Source of the DNA: Nitrospina sp.
Lineage (GTDB): Bacteria; Nitrospinota; Nitrospinia; Nitrospinales; VA-1
Direction of reading: 5' to 3'
Length of the DNA stretch: 15,491 bases
Assembly (NCBI GenBank): GCA_002697825.1
Contig: NZYH01000045.1
Coordinates: 5,857-21,347, forward strand
The position numbers were made by a program, and so were the translations under genes. Below are positions 1 to 8,272 of the stretch, piece after piece; the first letter of the stretch is position 1; each line of letters starts with the position of its first letter. The notes beneath the pieces are model-generated. The model was not told the DNA's origin and made no database searches. It worked only from the letters and a program-made list of their open reading frames with translations.

Positions 1-936
1 CTTTCTATGGATGATAAAAGCTTTGCGGAAGGGTTATTCGGTAAAATTCGAATAAATGGTTCCAGCACGGTTTTTCCTATAACTGAAGCGGTTGCGGAAG
101 AATTTCAGAAGTTACACAGGAAAGTTCGCGTAACCGTTGGAATCTCTGGCACAGGAGGAGGATTCAAGAAGTTTGCAACTGGCCAGACTGATATCAACGA
201 TGCATCCAGACCAATTAAAGGTAAAGAAAAAGATAAAGCTGAAAAGAATGGTATTGACTATATTGAACTACCTGTTGCTTATGATGGCCTTTCTGTCGTT
301 GTTAATCCAAAAAATGAATTTTTGGATTACCTTACAGTTACCGAATTACGAAAAATCTGGCAACCGGGTAGTACTGTAAAGAACTGGAATGATGTTCGAC
401 CTGATTGGCCGAATAAGCCTATTAAACTATACGGACCGGGTGCCGATTCAGGGACTTTCGATTATTTCACAAAAAAAATAAATGGTAAGTCACAGGCATC
501 ACGCTCTGATTATACTGCCAGTGAAGATGACAATGTTCTTGTTATGGGTGTAGCGGGGGACACTTATTCGCTTGGTTATTTTGGTTATGCTTATTATAAG
601 GAAAATCAAGATAAGTTAAAAGTTGTGGCAATCGATGGAGGAGATGGTCCTATCAAACCCTCTGAAACGACTATAAATGATGGGACTTACAAGCCTTTAT
701 CTCGTCCAATTTTTATCTATGTGAGTAACAAGGCTGCGAAGCGACCTGTAATTAAAGAATTCGTATCGTTTTATTTAAAGAACGCTACCGTGCTTTCAAA
801 AGAGGTCGGATATGTTCCACTTCCCGATACCAAGTATCAACAGCTATTGGATCAATTTGAAAAGTGGAGCACCATGCTTGTAGGAAAAAAGTCATTGGAG
901 TCAAATGTTACCAAGGTTTCACTCAAAGATAACTAA
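1..936 (+). CDS. pstS: Phosphate ABC transporter substrate-binding protein PstS (5' truncated by window edge)
   Basis: Periplasmic phosphate-binding protein that delivers Pi to the PstCAB permease. The frame is open back to base 1 (Leu-Ser before the Met at 7), and no signal peptide is visible after that Met, so the true start and export signal probably lie outside the window. Numbering from the Met at 7, the phosphate-binding elements are GSSTVFP (18-24), GISGTGGGF (45-53), a TDINDASRPI stretch (61-70) and GADSGTFDYF (145-154). All are hallmarks of PstS rather than other solute-binding proteins. About 309 residues remain, consistent with a nearly complete mature protein. It is first in the visible pstSCAB-phoU operon, 17 nt ahead of pstC. 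A Pho box would be upstream and cannot be seen. The family call is secure; completeness is not. Confidence 0.95.
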   Translation, partial: LSMDDKSFAEGLFGKIRINGSSTVFPITEAVAEEFQKLHRKVRVTVGISGTGGGFKKFATGQTDINDASRPIKGKEKDKAEKNGIDYIELPVAYDGLSVVVNPKNEFLDYLTVTELRKIWQPGSTVKNWNDVRPDWPNKPIKLYGPGADSGTFDYFTKKINGKSQASRSDYTASEDDNVLVMGVAGDTYSLGYFGYAYYKENQDKLKVVAIDGGDGPIKPSETTINDGTYKPLSRPIFIYVSNKAAKRPVIKEFVSFYLKNATVLSKEVGYVPLPDTKYQQLLDQFEKWSTMLVGKKSLESNVTKVSLKDN

Positions 937-953
937 TAAAGGGAATCCCGTTA

Positions 954-1892
954 TTGAAAAATAGCTTTATAAGTACAACTTTAGATAAAAATAATATTTT
1001 TGGGCAAGGTAATTCTAAAAAATGGCGGGAAGAAGTTATTAAATTTAGTTTGTTTCTTTGCGCTACCTTATCTGTATTAACTACCTTCGCTATTGTTTGG
1101 GTTTTGATCAGTGAGGCACGAATATTTTTCCAGCATGTTCCTGCCTTAGATTTTCTTTTTGGAACTAAATGGACACCTCTCCTAGAACCACGATCATTCG
1201 GTGTTGTTCCGTTAGTATGCGGGACACTTATAATAGTTTTTGGGACATCATTGATTGCTCTTCCTGTAGGTTTGGCTACTGCAATTTATTTAAGCGAATA
1301 TTCCACATCCAGGCTTAGGAGTATTCTTAAACCTGTTTTAGAAGTACTTGCAGGAATTCCCACAGTGGTCTATGGATATTTTGCACTTACTTTTATAACT
1401 CCTCTTTTACGGGAGTTATTTGACGAGGTGCAAATTTTTAATGCTGCCAGTGCTTCCATTGTTGTAGGTATCATGGTTCTTCCAATGGTGGCGTCCTTGT
1501 GTGATGATACTCTTCGTGCGGTTCCAGTTTCTTTACGCCAGGGTGCCTATGCTGTAGGAGCCACAAAATGTGAAGTAATTCTTGGTGTTGTGGTGCCATC
1601 ATCTTTATCGGGAATAATGGCATCTTTTTTGTTAGCTATATCCAGGGCAATAGGGGAAACAATGGCGGTTACCTTAGCGGCAGGTGCCAGCCCCAATATG
1701 ACTATTGACCCATTCGTAGCCATTCAAACCATGACTGCCTACATTGTTCAGGTGAGTCTGGGTGATACCCCACAGGGAGGAGTTGCCTATCAGACTATTT
1801 TTGCGGTATCGGCTTTGCTTTTTGTCATCACTCTTTCTATGAATATTTTTTCCGGTAGATTACTTAAGCGATTTCGTGAGGTCTATGAATGA
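954..1892 (+). CDS. pstC: Phosphate ABC transporter permease PstC
   Basis: Inner-membrane permease subunit that forms the phosphate channel with PstA. It has 312 residues with hydrophobic segments at about 31-53, 83-112, 128-150, 163-182, 218-240 and 279-299. The ABC-permease EAA loop is at about 199-236 ([10 protein letters not shown] then [12 protein letters not shown]), typical of PstC/PstA. The start is TTG at 954: a GGGA ribosome-binding stretch lies at 941-944, and the next in-frame Met comes only after several membrane segments. The stop overlaps the pstA start as ATGA (1889-1892), implying translational coupling. Length and motifs are normal for the family. Confidence 0.97.
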   Translation: MKNSFISTTLDKNNIFGQGNSKKWREEVIKFSLFLCATLSVLTTFAIVWVLISEARIFFQHVPALDFLFGTKWTPLLEPRSFGVVPLVCGTLIIVFGTSLIALPVGLATAIYLSEYSTSRLRSILKPVLEVLAGIPTVVYGYFALTFITPLLRELFDEVQIFNAASASIVVGIMVLPMVASLCDDTLRAVPVSLRQGAYAVGATKCEVILGVVVPSSLSGIMASFLLAISRAIGETMAVTLAAGASPNMTIDPFVAIQTMTAYIVQVSLGDTPQGGVAYQTIFAVSALLFVITLSMNIFSGRLLKRFREVYE

Positions 1893-2749
1893 TTTCTCGT
1901 AATCTTACAAATCGTTATGTCATTGCAAAAATTTTTCATGGATTTTGTTTTACTGTTGCCTGGAGCGGGGTTTTAATTTTGGGTGTTTTGCTGTTTCATG
2001 TGACCCAGGAAGGTATTCAATGGTTGGACTTACAATTCTTAAGTGATTTCCCTTCACGGTTTCCTGCAAAAGCGGGTATCCATTCAGCTTTAATTGGTAC
2101 CTTATGGCTTATCAGCTTAACTGCGCTCTTTTCTGTTCCCATAGGTATTGGTGCTGGCCTTTATCTCGAAGAGTTCACAAAAAAAAATCGAATTCGTCAG
2201 TTTGTCGACCTCAATATTTCAAATTTAGCGGGGGTCCCATCGATTGTATATGGAATGTTGGGTTTAGTCATTTTTGTAAGATGGTTTGAGCTTAATCAAA
2301 GTGTATTGGCTGGTAGTTTGACAATGAGTCTTTTAATATTGCCTGTAATCATAATTTCAACACGAGAGGCATTACGAGCGGTTCCCAATACTATTAGACA
2401 AGCGGCATTCGCCTTGGGAGCAACGCGCTGGCAAACTATTTATGCGCATGTTCTTCCAGCAGCATTTCCAGGAATTCTTACAGGTATTATACTTGCTTTA
2501 TCGAGAGCGATAGGTGAAACAGCTCCACTAATAATGATTGGTGCACTGACTTATGTGGCATTTGTGCCGGATGGGCCAATGGATGATTTTACGGCTCTTC
2601 CAATTCAAATTTTCAATTGGGCTTCGCGACCTCAACAGCAGTTTCATGAACTTGCCGCTGCTGGAATTCTTGTGCTGTTATTTGTCTTATTATTAATGAA
2701 CTCAATTGCGGTGTTTATTCGTCATAGGTTGGAGAAAAAAAACCGATGA
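1889..2749 (+). CDS. pstA: Phosphate ABC transporter permease PstA
   Basis: Second inner-membrane permease subunit of the high-affinity Pst phosphate importer. It has 286 residues with about six hydrophobic segments (near 17-37, 66-92, 112-131, 140-157, 193-220 and 255-275). The EAA loop at about 176-212 reads [10 protein letters not shown] and [12 protein letters not shown], the PstA form of the permease-ATPase coupling motif. The ATG start overlaps the pstC stop by 4 nt, and its own stop overlaps the pstB ATG (2746-2749), so C, A and B are made from one message in coupled fashion. Nothing is missing compared with ordinary PstA. Confidence 0.97.
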   Translation: MISRNLTNRYVIAKIFHGFCFTVAWSGVLILGVLLFHVTQEGIQWLDLQFLSDFPSRFPAKAGIHSALIGTLWLISLTALFSVPIGIGAGLYLEEFTKKNRIRQFVDLNISNLAGVPSIVYGMLGLVIFVRWFELNQSVLAGSLTMSLLILPVIIISTREALRAVPNTIRQAAFALGATRWQTIYAHVLPAAFPGILTGIILALSRAIGETAPLIMIGALTYVAFVPDGPMDDFTALPIQIFNWASRPQQQFHELAAAGILVLLFVLLLMNSIAVFIRHRLEKKNR

Positions 2750-3552
2750 ATGCAAACCAATTAGCCAATGTATTATCCAAAAAAAAGAAAGAGGTTGAAG
2801 ATAAAATAGTTCTTCAGGCTCATAACCTTAATATTAGCTATGATAATGAATTAGCTGTAAAGGATGTCTCTATAGATATACCTGAACATTCAATCACTGC
2901 CATAATAGGACCCTCTGGTTGTGGAAAAAGTACTTTGCTTCGATCGTTTAACCGTATGAATGATTTTATTTTAGGTGCCGGATTAGAAGGAAAGGTTCTG
3001 TACCGGGGTATTGATTTATATGGAAAAGATGTGGATCCTGTTGAAGTAAGAAGAAAAATAGGAATGGTTTTTCAAAAACCAAATCCTTTTCCAAAATCAA
3101 TTTTTGATAATATTGCATGGGGACCTTTAATAAATGGTTATCCAAAAAAAGGTATTTATGAGCTTGTAGAAAAATCACTTCAAGCCGCAGCTTTATGGGG
3201 AGAAGTAAAAGATCGCTTGAAAAGCTCTGCTATGGCTTTATCTGGAGGTCAACAACAACGTCTTTGTATTGCTCGGGCGTTGGCAATGGATCCTGAAATT
3301 ATTTTGATGGATGAACCCTGTTCAGCGTTAGACCCTGTGTCTACTGCTCATATTGAAGATTTAATGTTTGAATTGAAGCAGGATTATACCTTAGTTATTG
3401 TGACACATAATATGCAACAGGCCTCCCGAGTCTCAAATTTCACAGCATTTTTTGAATCGGGATACCTTGTAGAATTTGGAGAAACTCAAAATATTTTTAC
3501 CCTTCCAAAGAATAAACGAACTGAAGATTATGTTAGTGGACGATTTGGATAA
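2746..3552 (+). CDS. pstB: Phosphate ABC transporter ATP-binding protein PstB
   Basis: Cytoplasmic ATPase that powers PstCA. It has 268 residues: Walker [10 protein letters not shown] at 55-63, Q-loop Gln110 in [11 protein letters not shown], signature LSGGQQQR at 165-172, Walker B IILMDE at 185-190, D-loop SALDP at 193-197 and switch His221 in VTHNMQQA. The NRMNDF insert (69-74) and the [10 protein letters not shown] stretch (113-122) are specific to PstB among ABC ATPases. The first 20 residues form a lysine-rich extension before the domain begins. The ATG overlaps the pstA stop, and GGAG at 2731-2734 can serve as ribosome-binding site. All catalytic motifs are intact. Confidence 0.98.
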   Translation: MNANQLANVLSKKKKEVEDKIVLQAHNLNISYDNELAVKDVSIDIPEHSITAIIGPSGCGKSTLLRSFNRMNDFILGAGLEGKVLYRGIDLYGKDVDPVEVRRKIGMVFQKPNPFPKSIFDNIAWGPLINGYPKKGIYELVEKSLQAAALWGEVKDRLKSSAMALSGGQQQRLCIARALAMDPEIILMDEPCSALDPVSTAHIEDLMFELKQDYTLVIVTHNMQQASRVSNFTAFFESGYLVEFGETQNIFTLPKNKRTEDYVSGRFG

Positions 3553-3564
3553 TCGAGAAAGAAA

Positions 3565-4233
3565 ATGGCAAAGCATTTACAAAGAGACTTGGGAGATTTA
3601 AAGAAGGAGTTATTAGCTAGCGGTTCATTGGTGGAGGAAGCCCTTAATCACGCTATCGAGGCCTTGGTCAACCGAAGTATAAATCTTGCTGAGGTTGTAA
3701 TAGAGGGTGATTACCAAATAAATCAAAAGGAAAATCAAATTGAAGAAGAATGTCTCAAGATTTTAGCTTTACATCAACCTGTTGCAGCTGATCTACGATT
3801 TATAATATCTGTATTAAAAGTAAATAATGATTTAGAACGCATAGGGGATTTAGCAGTTAATATTGCCGAAAGGGCTATTTATCTATCGTCGCATGACCCA
3901 CTTAAGGCAGCTCTCAATTTTCCACGTATGGCTGATGGTGCCCGAAAAATGGTACGAAAAAGCCTTGATGCACTTATCGGAATGGATGCAAAGCTAGCAA
4001 GAGTTGTCTTGACGATGGATGATGAAATTGATGATTTAAATAGAGAAATGTATACAACATTACAGGATTTGATGCGCCAGAGCCCAGAATTTATTGATAG
4101 AGCAGTTCACACGCTTTCAGTGTCTCGCTATCTAGAACGGATCGCGGATTTAGCGACAAATATTGCAGAAGATGTAGTATTTATGGTGGAGGGTGAGTTG
4201 ATTCGACACCAAACAGTCAAAAATACAGAATAA
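3565..4233 (+). CDS. phoU: Phosphate signalling protein PhoU
   Basis: PhoU links the Pst transporter to the PhoR-type sensor kinase and restrains phosphate uptake when Pi is plentiful. The 222-residue protein has two PhoU three-helix repeats. The first carries NNDLERIGDLAVNIAERA at 87-104 and the second SRYLERIADLATNIAEDV at 187-204; these metal-binding E/D-x-I-x-D signatures define the family. It starts 12 nt after pstB and is the last gene of the pst operon. No phoB/phoR genes are in the window, so the rest of the signalling chain is elsewhere. The length is standard. Confidence 0.96.
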   Translation: MAKHLQRDLGDLKKELLASGSLVEEALNHAIEALVNRSINLAEVVIEGDYQINQKENQIEEECLKILALHQPVAADLRFIISVLKVNNDLERIGDLAVNIAERAIYLSSHDPLKAALNFPRMADGARKMVRKSLDALIGMDAKLARVVLTMDDEIDDLNREMYTTLQDLMRQSPEFIDRAVHTLSVSRYLERIADLATNIAEDVVFMVEGELIRHQTVKNTE

Positions 4234-4286
4234 TTAGTTATCTAGAAGTAATGCTTATCTAAATTAATCATTAGCTTAATAAACAT

Positions 4287-4304
4287 TAAAAGCCTATTTA
4301 GGCT
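4287..4304 (-). terminator. Weak terminator-like hairpin at accD 3' end
   Basis: The perfect arms AGCCTA (4291-4296) and TAGGCT (4299-4304) are separated by 2 nt. Read on the minus strand, the hairpin overlaps the accD stop codon and is followed by a T-rich tail (TTTAATGTTTATT). The real loop must open to about 4 bp of stem, so this is a weak terminator at best. On the plus strand no T-run follows, so it would not stop phoU transcripts by the intrinsic mechanism. Confidence 0.33.
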
Positions 4305-5206
4305 CCAAGGACTTCAGGAGGATTGGTGAGTTTTGGGATTTTTTCTGCTACTTGTCCTGTTATTTCTTTTGGTTTATTTTGTAGCATATTTAGAAGTCGG
4401 GCCAATGTCGATTTTAAATCCTTCCTTTCGATAACGTTATCAATTAGACCATGTTCCAATTGGAATTCGGACCTTTGAAACCCCTCAGGTAGTTTCTGTT
4501 TGATGGTTTGCTCTATGACGCGTGGCCCAGCAAATCCTATCAATGCTCCAGGTTCAGCAAGAATAATATCTCCTAGCATGGAGAAACTTGCAGAAACTCC
4601 TCCCATAGTGGGGTCAGTTAGAATCGATATGTAAGGAATTTTTTTAGAGCCGAGTTTTTGTAGTGCAGATGAAGTTTTTGCCATTTGCATGAGTGAAAAA
4701 ATACCTTCCTGCATGCGTGCACCCCCTGAACAGCTTACAATAATCAAGGGTACATTATTTTCTATTGCCCTTTCTATCGTACGTGTAATTTTTTCTCCGA
4801 CTACTGATCCCATGCTTCCGCCCATAAAACTAAAGTCAAATACAGCTAATTCAATGGAAATCCCATTTATCTCTCCAGATCCAGTCACAATGGCATCGTT
4901 ACTTGATTTTTTCTTTATAGTTGCTCGAATTCGATCTTTATATTTTTTTGTATCTTTAAATTTAAGAGGGTCAGATGACGTCAGGTTACTATCATGCTCA
5001 ATAAACGTCTCGTGATCTATTATCAGATGGATTCTTTGTCGGGCATCTAGTCGAAAATGATATCCGCATTTTGGGCAAACCTTGAGGTTACTTTCTAATT
5101 CTGAGACATAAATCTGTTCCTTGCATTTTTTACAATTGACCCATAAATCCTCATCCTTTAGGGTCTTTTTGCCGATACCGGCCTTAAGTTTATCTAACCA
5201 AGACAT
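4298..5206 (-). CDS. accD: Acetyl-CoA carboxylase carboxyltransferase subunit beta (AccD)
   Basis: Beta half of the carboxyltransferase, which moves CO2 from biotin to acetyl-CoA to give malonyl-CoA, the committed step of fatty-acid synthesis. The 302-residue protein has the N-terminal zinc ribbon (Cys25, Cys28, Cys44, Cys47), then the crotonase-like carboxyltransferase core with MGGSMGSVVGEK (128-139), SGGARMQEG (160-168) and DPTMGGVSASF (198-208). Its partner AccA is not in the window. The gene is last in the ilvN-ilvC-psd-pssA-accD unit, 8 nt after pssA. There is no clear Shine-Dalgarno sequence before its ATG, so translation probably depends on coupling to pssA. Family assignment is certain; the operon placement is the unusual part. 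Confidence 0.97.
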   Translation of the reverse strand: MSWLDKLKAGIGKKTLKDEDLWVNCKKCKEQIYVSELESNLKVCPKCGYHFRLDARQRIHLIIDHETFIEHDSNLTSSDPLKFKDTKKYKDRIRATIKKKSSNDAIVTGSGEINGISIELAVFDFSFMGGSMGSVVGEKITRTIERAIENNVPLIIVSCSGGARMQEGIFSLMQMAKTSSALQKLGSKKIPYISILTDPTMGGVSASFSMLGDIILAEPGALIGFAGPRVIEQTIKQKLPEGFQRSEFQLEHGLIDNVIERKDLKSTLARLLNMLQNKPKEITGQVAEKIPKLTNPPEVLGA

Positions 5207-5214
5207 TTATAAAT

Positions 5215-5955
5215 TTATTGAAGGTTGGATTCAGAGGGTTTGGTTTCTTCTGAAACCGAACCTTTATTTTTAATTAATAATCCTATTGGACCGATCACGG
5301 TGTAGGAGACCCCAAGCAGAAATAAAGCCACTCGAGGAATCGTTGCCAAAACGTAAATAAATAAGATAATAAATAGAAACCGGGAAAATGCCACTCTTTT
5401 ATTGAAATTAAATTTTTTAAATGCAGGATATTTAATATTGCTCACCATAAGAAATGCCAACCCATAAATAACCATAACCATAATAAAAGGGTTGATTCTT
5501 GTAGCAAATAAATCCTCAAAGGCAATAACAATAGAGGCAACTACTACTGCTGCTGCTGGGCTTGGTAAACCAATAAAATGAGCGCTGCTAATATCAGGTT
5601 TGGTGATATTGAAACGTGCGAGGCGTAATGCTGCACATAGTAAGAAAAGAAAAGCTGCCATCCAACCCAGCCTTCCAAAAGGTTTTAAAACCCATGCATA
5701 TGCGAGAAATGCTGGTGCCATGCCGAAAGTAATGATATCGGCTAAAGAGTCGTATTGCATTCCAAAGGCGCTGGTGGTTTTTGTTAGACGTGCAATCCGC
5801 CCATCCAATCCATCAAAGATCATACCTACCGAAATCGCCCAGGCGGCTTGATAAAAATCTTCGTTCAAAACAGCTACAAATGCGTAGAAGCCACAAAACA
5901 CATTCCCAGTAGTAAACAAACTAGGTAGAATATGTATGCCTTTTCTTTGTATCAT
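5215..5955 (-). CDS. pssA: CDP-diacylglycerol-serine O-phosphatidyltransferase (phosphatidylserine synthase)
   Basis: Integral membrane enzyme that makes phosphatidylserine from CDP-diacylglycerol and serine, the precursor of phosphatidylethanolamine. It is 246 residues and polytopic. The CDP-alcohol phosphatidyltransferase motif D-x2-D-G-x2-A-R-x8-G-x3-D-x3-D is complete: Asp48, Asp51, Gly52, Ala55, Arg56, Gly65, Asp69 and Asp73. The start MIQRKGIHILPSLFT and the following GNVFCGFYAF are typical of type II (membrane) PssA. The ATG comes 1 nt after the psd stop, with AAGG just upstream inside psd, so the two consecutive enzymes of the pathway are translationally coupled. A hydrophilic tail of about 20 residues follows the last membrane segment. 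The alternative, phosphatidylglycerophosphate synthase, is unlikely given the psd neighbour. Confidence 0.95.
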   Translation of the reverse strand: MIQRKGIHILPSLFTTGNVFCGFYAFVAVLNEDFYQAAWAISVGMIFDGLDGRIARLTKTTSAFGMQYDSLADIITFGMAPAFLAYAWVLKPFGRLGWMAAFLFLLCAALRLARFNITKPDISSAHFIGLPSPAAAVVVASIVIAFEDLFATRINPFIMVMVIYGLAFLMVSNIKYPAFKKFNFNKRVAFSRFLFIILFIYVLATIPRVALFLLGVSYTVIGPIGLLIKNKGSVSEETKPSESNLQ

Positions 5956-5956
5956 T

Positions 5957-6589
5957 TTACCTTAAGTGTCCTATAGTTGAACTGCCACCGCTGACAATAT
6001 CACCTTCTTTTACATTGATTTCAGTTCCTTCAGGAACAAATATGTCGGTTCTCGAACCAAAGCGAATCAAGCCAAATCGTTCTCCTAGTTCATATTCGTC
6101 ACCTTCTTTTGCGTAACAAATAATACGCCTTGCGATTAGCCCTGCTATTTGTTTAACCAATATTTTGGTAGAACCGTTGTCTATTAGAATTGCAGTTTGC
6201 TCATTATCTAAAGATGCCTTGTGGTTTGCAGCATTCAGAAACTTACCTTTATTGTACCGAGTTGCTTCAACTTTACCGGCAATAGGTATACGGTTCACAT
6301 GAACATTAAACACGTTCAAAAAAATGCTAATCCGGATATAGTTACCGCTTGGTAATAATGGATCGCTCTCTTTAATAATTTCAACGACCTTGCCATCTGC
6401 TGGCGACACAATCACGTTAGGTTCAGTTGGGATGGCTCTTTCAGGATCCCGAAAAAACCAGGCACAGAAAAGAAAAAGTCCTTCAAACAATCCGGCTAGC
6501 CAGTTATAACCAAATGAATAAAAAAGCGCCGCCAAAAAAGCCAGGGGAATAATGAATATAAAGCCTTCTTTTGCTATGGGGCTGCGCAT
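5957..6589 (-). CDS. psd: Phosphatidylserine decarboxylase proenzyme, short form
   Basis: Converts phosphatidylserine to phosphatidylethanolamine with a self-generated pyruvoyl group. The 210-residue protein is the short form common outside gammaproteobacteria. It has an N-terminal membrane region (about 10-45), FFRDPER (45-51), SPADGKV (62-68), FLNVFNVHVNRIP (90-102), RFGSRTD (176-182) and, near the C-terminus, GGSST (201-205). Cleavage probably falls between Gly202 and Ser203, which would become the pyruvoyl residue of the small alpha chain; that site is inferred by family analogy. It lies 12 nt after ilvC and 1 nt before pssA. All diagnostic blocks are present. Confidence 0.95.
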   Translation of the reverse strand: MRSPIAKEGFIFIIPLAFLAALFYSFGYNWLAGLFEGLFLFCAWFFRDPERAIPTEPNVIVSPADGKVVEIIKESDPLLPSGNYIRISIFLNVFNVHVNRIPIAGKVEATRYNKGKFLNAANHKASLDNEQTAILIDNGSTKILVKQIAGLIARRIICYAKEGDEYELGERFGLIRFGSRTDIFVPEGTEINVKEGDIVSGGSSTIGHLR

Positions 6590-6601
6590 AAAATTTGGCC
6601 C

Positions 6602-7603
6602 CTACTGCAATTTCTTACCAACGAAAGGCATCATTTTGCGTAGCTTTTCGCCTATCTGTTCAACACGGTGTTCTTTACCTTTACGAAGTAGAGCATTAAA
6701 TACAGGTCGGTTAGCCTGATTTTCTAAAATAAACTCTCTGGCAAAACTACCACTTTGAATTTCGCTCAGAATCTTCTTCATTTCTGATCTAGTCTCATCA
6801 GTGATGATTCGGGGTCCACGCGTTACATCACCATATGCGGCAGTGGTGCTTATAGAATATCTCATGTTCCCAATGCCACCTTCATAAATTAGATCAACAA
6901 TTAGTTTAAGTTCATGGAGGCATTCGAAGTAAGCCAAGTTGGGGTCGTAACCTGCATCGACCAAAGTGTCATAACCAGAACGGATTAACTCAGTTACACC
7001 ACCGCATAAAACGACTTGTTCTCCAAAAAGATCTGTTTCAGTTTCTTCTTTAAAATTGGTTTCGAGGACTCCGGCACGAGTGCCACCAATACCTTTAGCG
7101 TAAGCCAATGCAATTTTTTTAGCGTTCTTAGTAGCGTTTTGATGGATAGCCATGAGACAAGGTACCCCGGCTCCTTGCTCATAAGTGCGGCGTACTAAAT
7201 GACCCGGACCCTTAGGTGCAACCATAAATACATCGACATCTTTCGGGGGTTCAATTTGACCAAAGTGAATATTGAAGCCATGCCCAAAGGCAATTGCCTG
7301 ACCTTTTTTTAAATGGGGTGCAATATCGTTTTCATACATTTTTCGTTGTTTATCATCTGGAATAAGGATCATCATGATATCAGCTTGTTTGACCGCTTCC
7401 GGAACTGAGACCACTTTTAATCCATCTTTTTGAGCACGTTTCCAAAAAGCGCTGCCCTTACGGAGTCCGACCATGACTTTCATGCCGCTGTCATGGAGAT
7501 TGCGAGCATGGGCGTGACCCTGACTGCCATAACCTATGATAGCAATGGTTTTTTTCTTAATATTTTTTATATCCGCATCTTTGTTATAGTAAATCTTTGA
7601 CAA
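6602..7603 (-). CDS. ilvC: Ketol-acid reductoisomerase (class I)
   Basis: Isomerises and reduces 2-acetolactate or 2-aceto-2-hydroxybutyrate in valine, leucine and isoleucine synthesis. At 333 residues it is the short class I enzyme. The N-terminal Rossmann domain has GYGSQG (24-29), and His108 lies in the conserved FGHGFN. The C-terminal knotted domain carries the Mg2+ ligands Asp191 and Glu195 in DLFGEQ. The start is TTG at 7603, chosen because [11 protein letters not shown] is the family N-terminus and a perfect AAGGAG lies 7 nt upstream. In the beta2-alphaB cofactor loop, LRKGSAFW (47-54), the usual RKGSxS pattern is broken: Ser51 is kept but the second Ser is Phe53, which may affect NADPH preference. 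It follows ilvN by 24 nt. Confidence 0.97.
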   Translation of the reverse strand: MSKIYYNKDADIKNIKKKTIAIIGYGSQGHAHARNLHDSGMKVMVGLRKGSAFWKRAQKDGLKVVSVPEAVKQADIMMILIPDDKQRKMYENDIAPHLKKGQAIAFGHGFNIHFGQIEPPKDVDVFMVAPKGPGHLVRRTYEQGAGVPCLMAIHQNATKNAKKIALAYAKGIGGTRAGVLETNFKEETETDLFGEQVVLCGGVTELIRSGYDTLVDAGYDPNLAYFECLHELKLIVDLIYEGGIGNMRYSISTTAAYGDVTRGPRIITDETRSEMKKILSEIQSGSFAREFILENQANRPVFNALLRKGKEHRVEQIGEKLRKMMPFVGKKLQ

Positions 7604-7610
7604 AACTTTT

Positions 7611-7616
7611 CTCCTT
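7611..7616 (-). promoter_or_regulatory. Strong ribosome-binding site for ilvC
   Basis: CTCCTT on the plus strand is AAGGAG on the minus strand, a perfect Shine-Dalgarno core with a 7-nt spacer to the TTG start of ilvC. It decides that unusual start codon. Confidence 0.8.
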
Positions 7617-7627
7617 ATCTGTAAACT

Positions 7628-8122
7628 TTAATTAGATGAAAGCGATTTATTTCCACGGCCAATGGCGATCCTTCCTGAGCGGACAACTTCTTTGACGCCT
7701 AATGGATTTAAGAGCTCAAGGAAGCTGTTTATTTTACCTTCGTCGCCAGTGATTTCGATAGTATAGGTGGAAGAACTTACATCTACCACTCTGGCTCGAA
7801 AAAGTTCCACTATTCGAAGCATTTCTTCGCGAACACGCGGTTCAGCATTCATTTTTATTAATACCAGTTCGCGGTCGACAAAGCTTTCCTCGGTCAGGTC
7901 CACAACTTTGATAACATCAACGAGCTTATTCAACTGTTTTGTTATTTGCTCAATCTTAGCTTTGTCTCCAATGGTAACAATGGTCATGCGTGAAATATTA
8001 GGATCCGAAGTTTCGGCAACGTTAAGACTTTCGATATTGAATCCACGACCGCTGAATAGACCAGATATGCGTGAAAGAACACCAAAATGATTATTCATTA
8101 AAACAGAAATGGTATGCTGCAT
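7628..8122 (-). CDS. ilvN: Acetolactate synthase regulatory (small) subunit
   Basis: Regulatory subunit that activates acetolactate synthase and confers valine feedback inhibition. The 164-residue protein has an N-terminal ACT domain (about 4-75) with NNHFGVLSRISGLFSGRGFN and a C-terminal small-subunit domain with RELVLIKMN (84-92). The positions known from E. coli IlvH to bind valine are conserved (Asn11, Gly14, Asn29), so valine sensitivity is likely. The large catalytic subunit, usually directly upstream, is not here: upstream is a divergent nth gene. The ilvN gene is therefore first in this operon, and its catalytic partner must be encoded elsewhere. ilvN is chosen over ilvH as symbol by convention only. 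Confidence 0.95.
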   Translation of the reverse strand: MQHTISVLMNNHFGVLSRISGLFSGRGFNIESLNVAETSDPNISRMTIVTIGDKAKIEQITKQLNKLVDVIKVVDLTEESFVDRELVLIKMNAEPRVREEMLRIVELFRARVVDVSSSTYTIEITGDEGKINSFLELLNPLGVKEVVRSGRIAIGRGNKSLSSN

Positions 8123-8182
8123 TTTCCAAAAATCCAGTTTATAAGTTAAAATACGTACTGTCTGTTATCTCATTGATTCTAT

Positions 8183-8213
8183 TTGTAATAGACCCTAATA
8201 GAGCCCTTATACT
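8183..8213 (+). promoter_or_regulatory. Possible promoter for nth, with direct repeat in the spacer
   Basis: A good -10 hexamer, TATACT, lies at 8208-8213. The only -35-like hexamer, TTGTAA at 8183-8188, sits at a long 19-nt spacing. Transcription would start near 8220 and give a leader of about 50 nt before nth. Overlapping the -35 and spacer are two adjacent near-identical units, TAATAGACCC (8186-8195) and TAATAGAGCCC (8196-8206), which could be an operator or chance. The rest of 8123-8272 shows no clear minus-strand promoter for ilvN. Confidence 0.27.
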
Positions 8214-8272
8214 AGCAAAATCAATACTTTTTTACTATTAAGAATTGCCCAAATAAATAAAAATGAGGACAA

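Noticed and set aside
4689..5015. 108-residue plus-strand ORF inside accD
   Set aside because: It lies wholly antisense to a secure accD, and its translation resembles no family I know; it is a shadow of the codon bias of the real gene.
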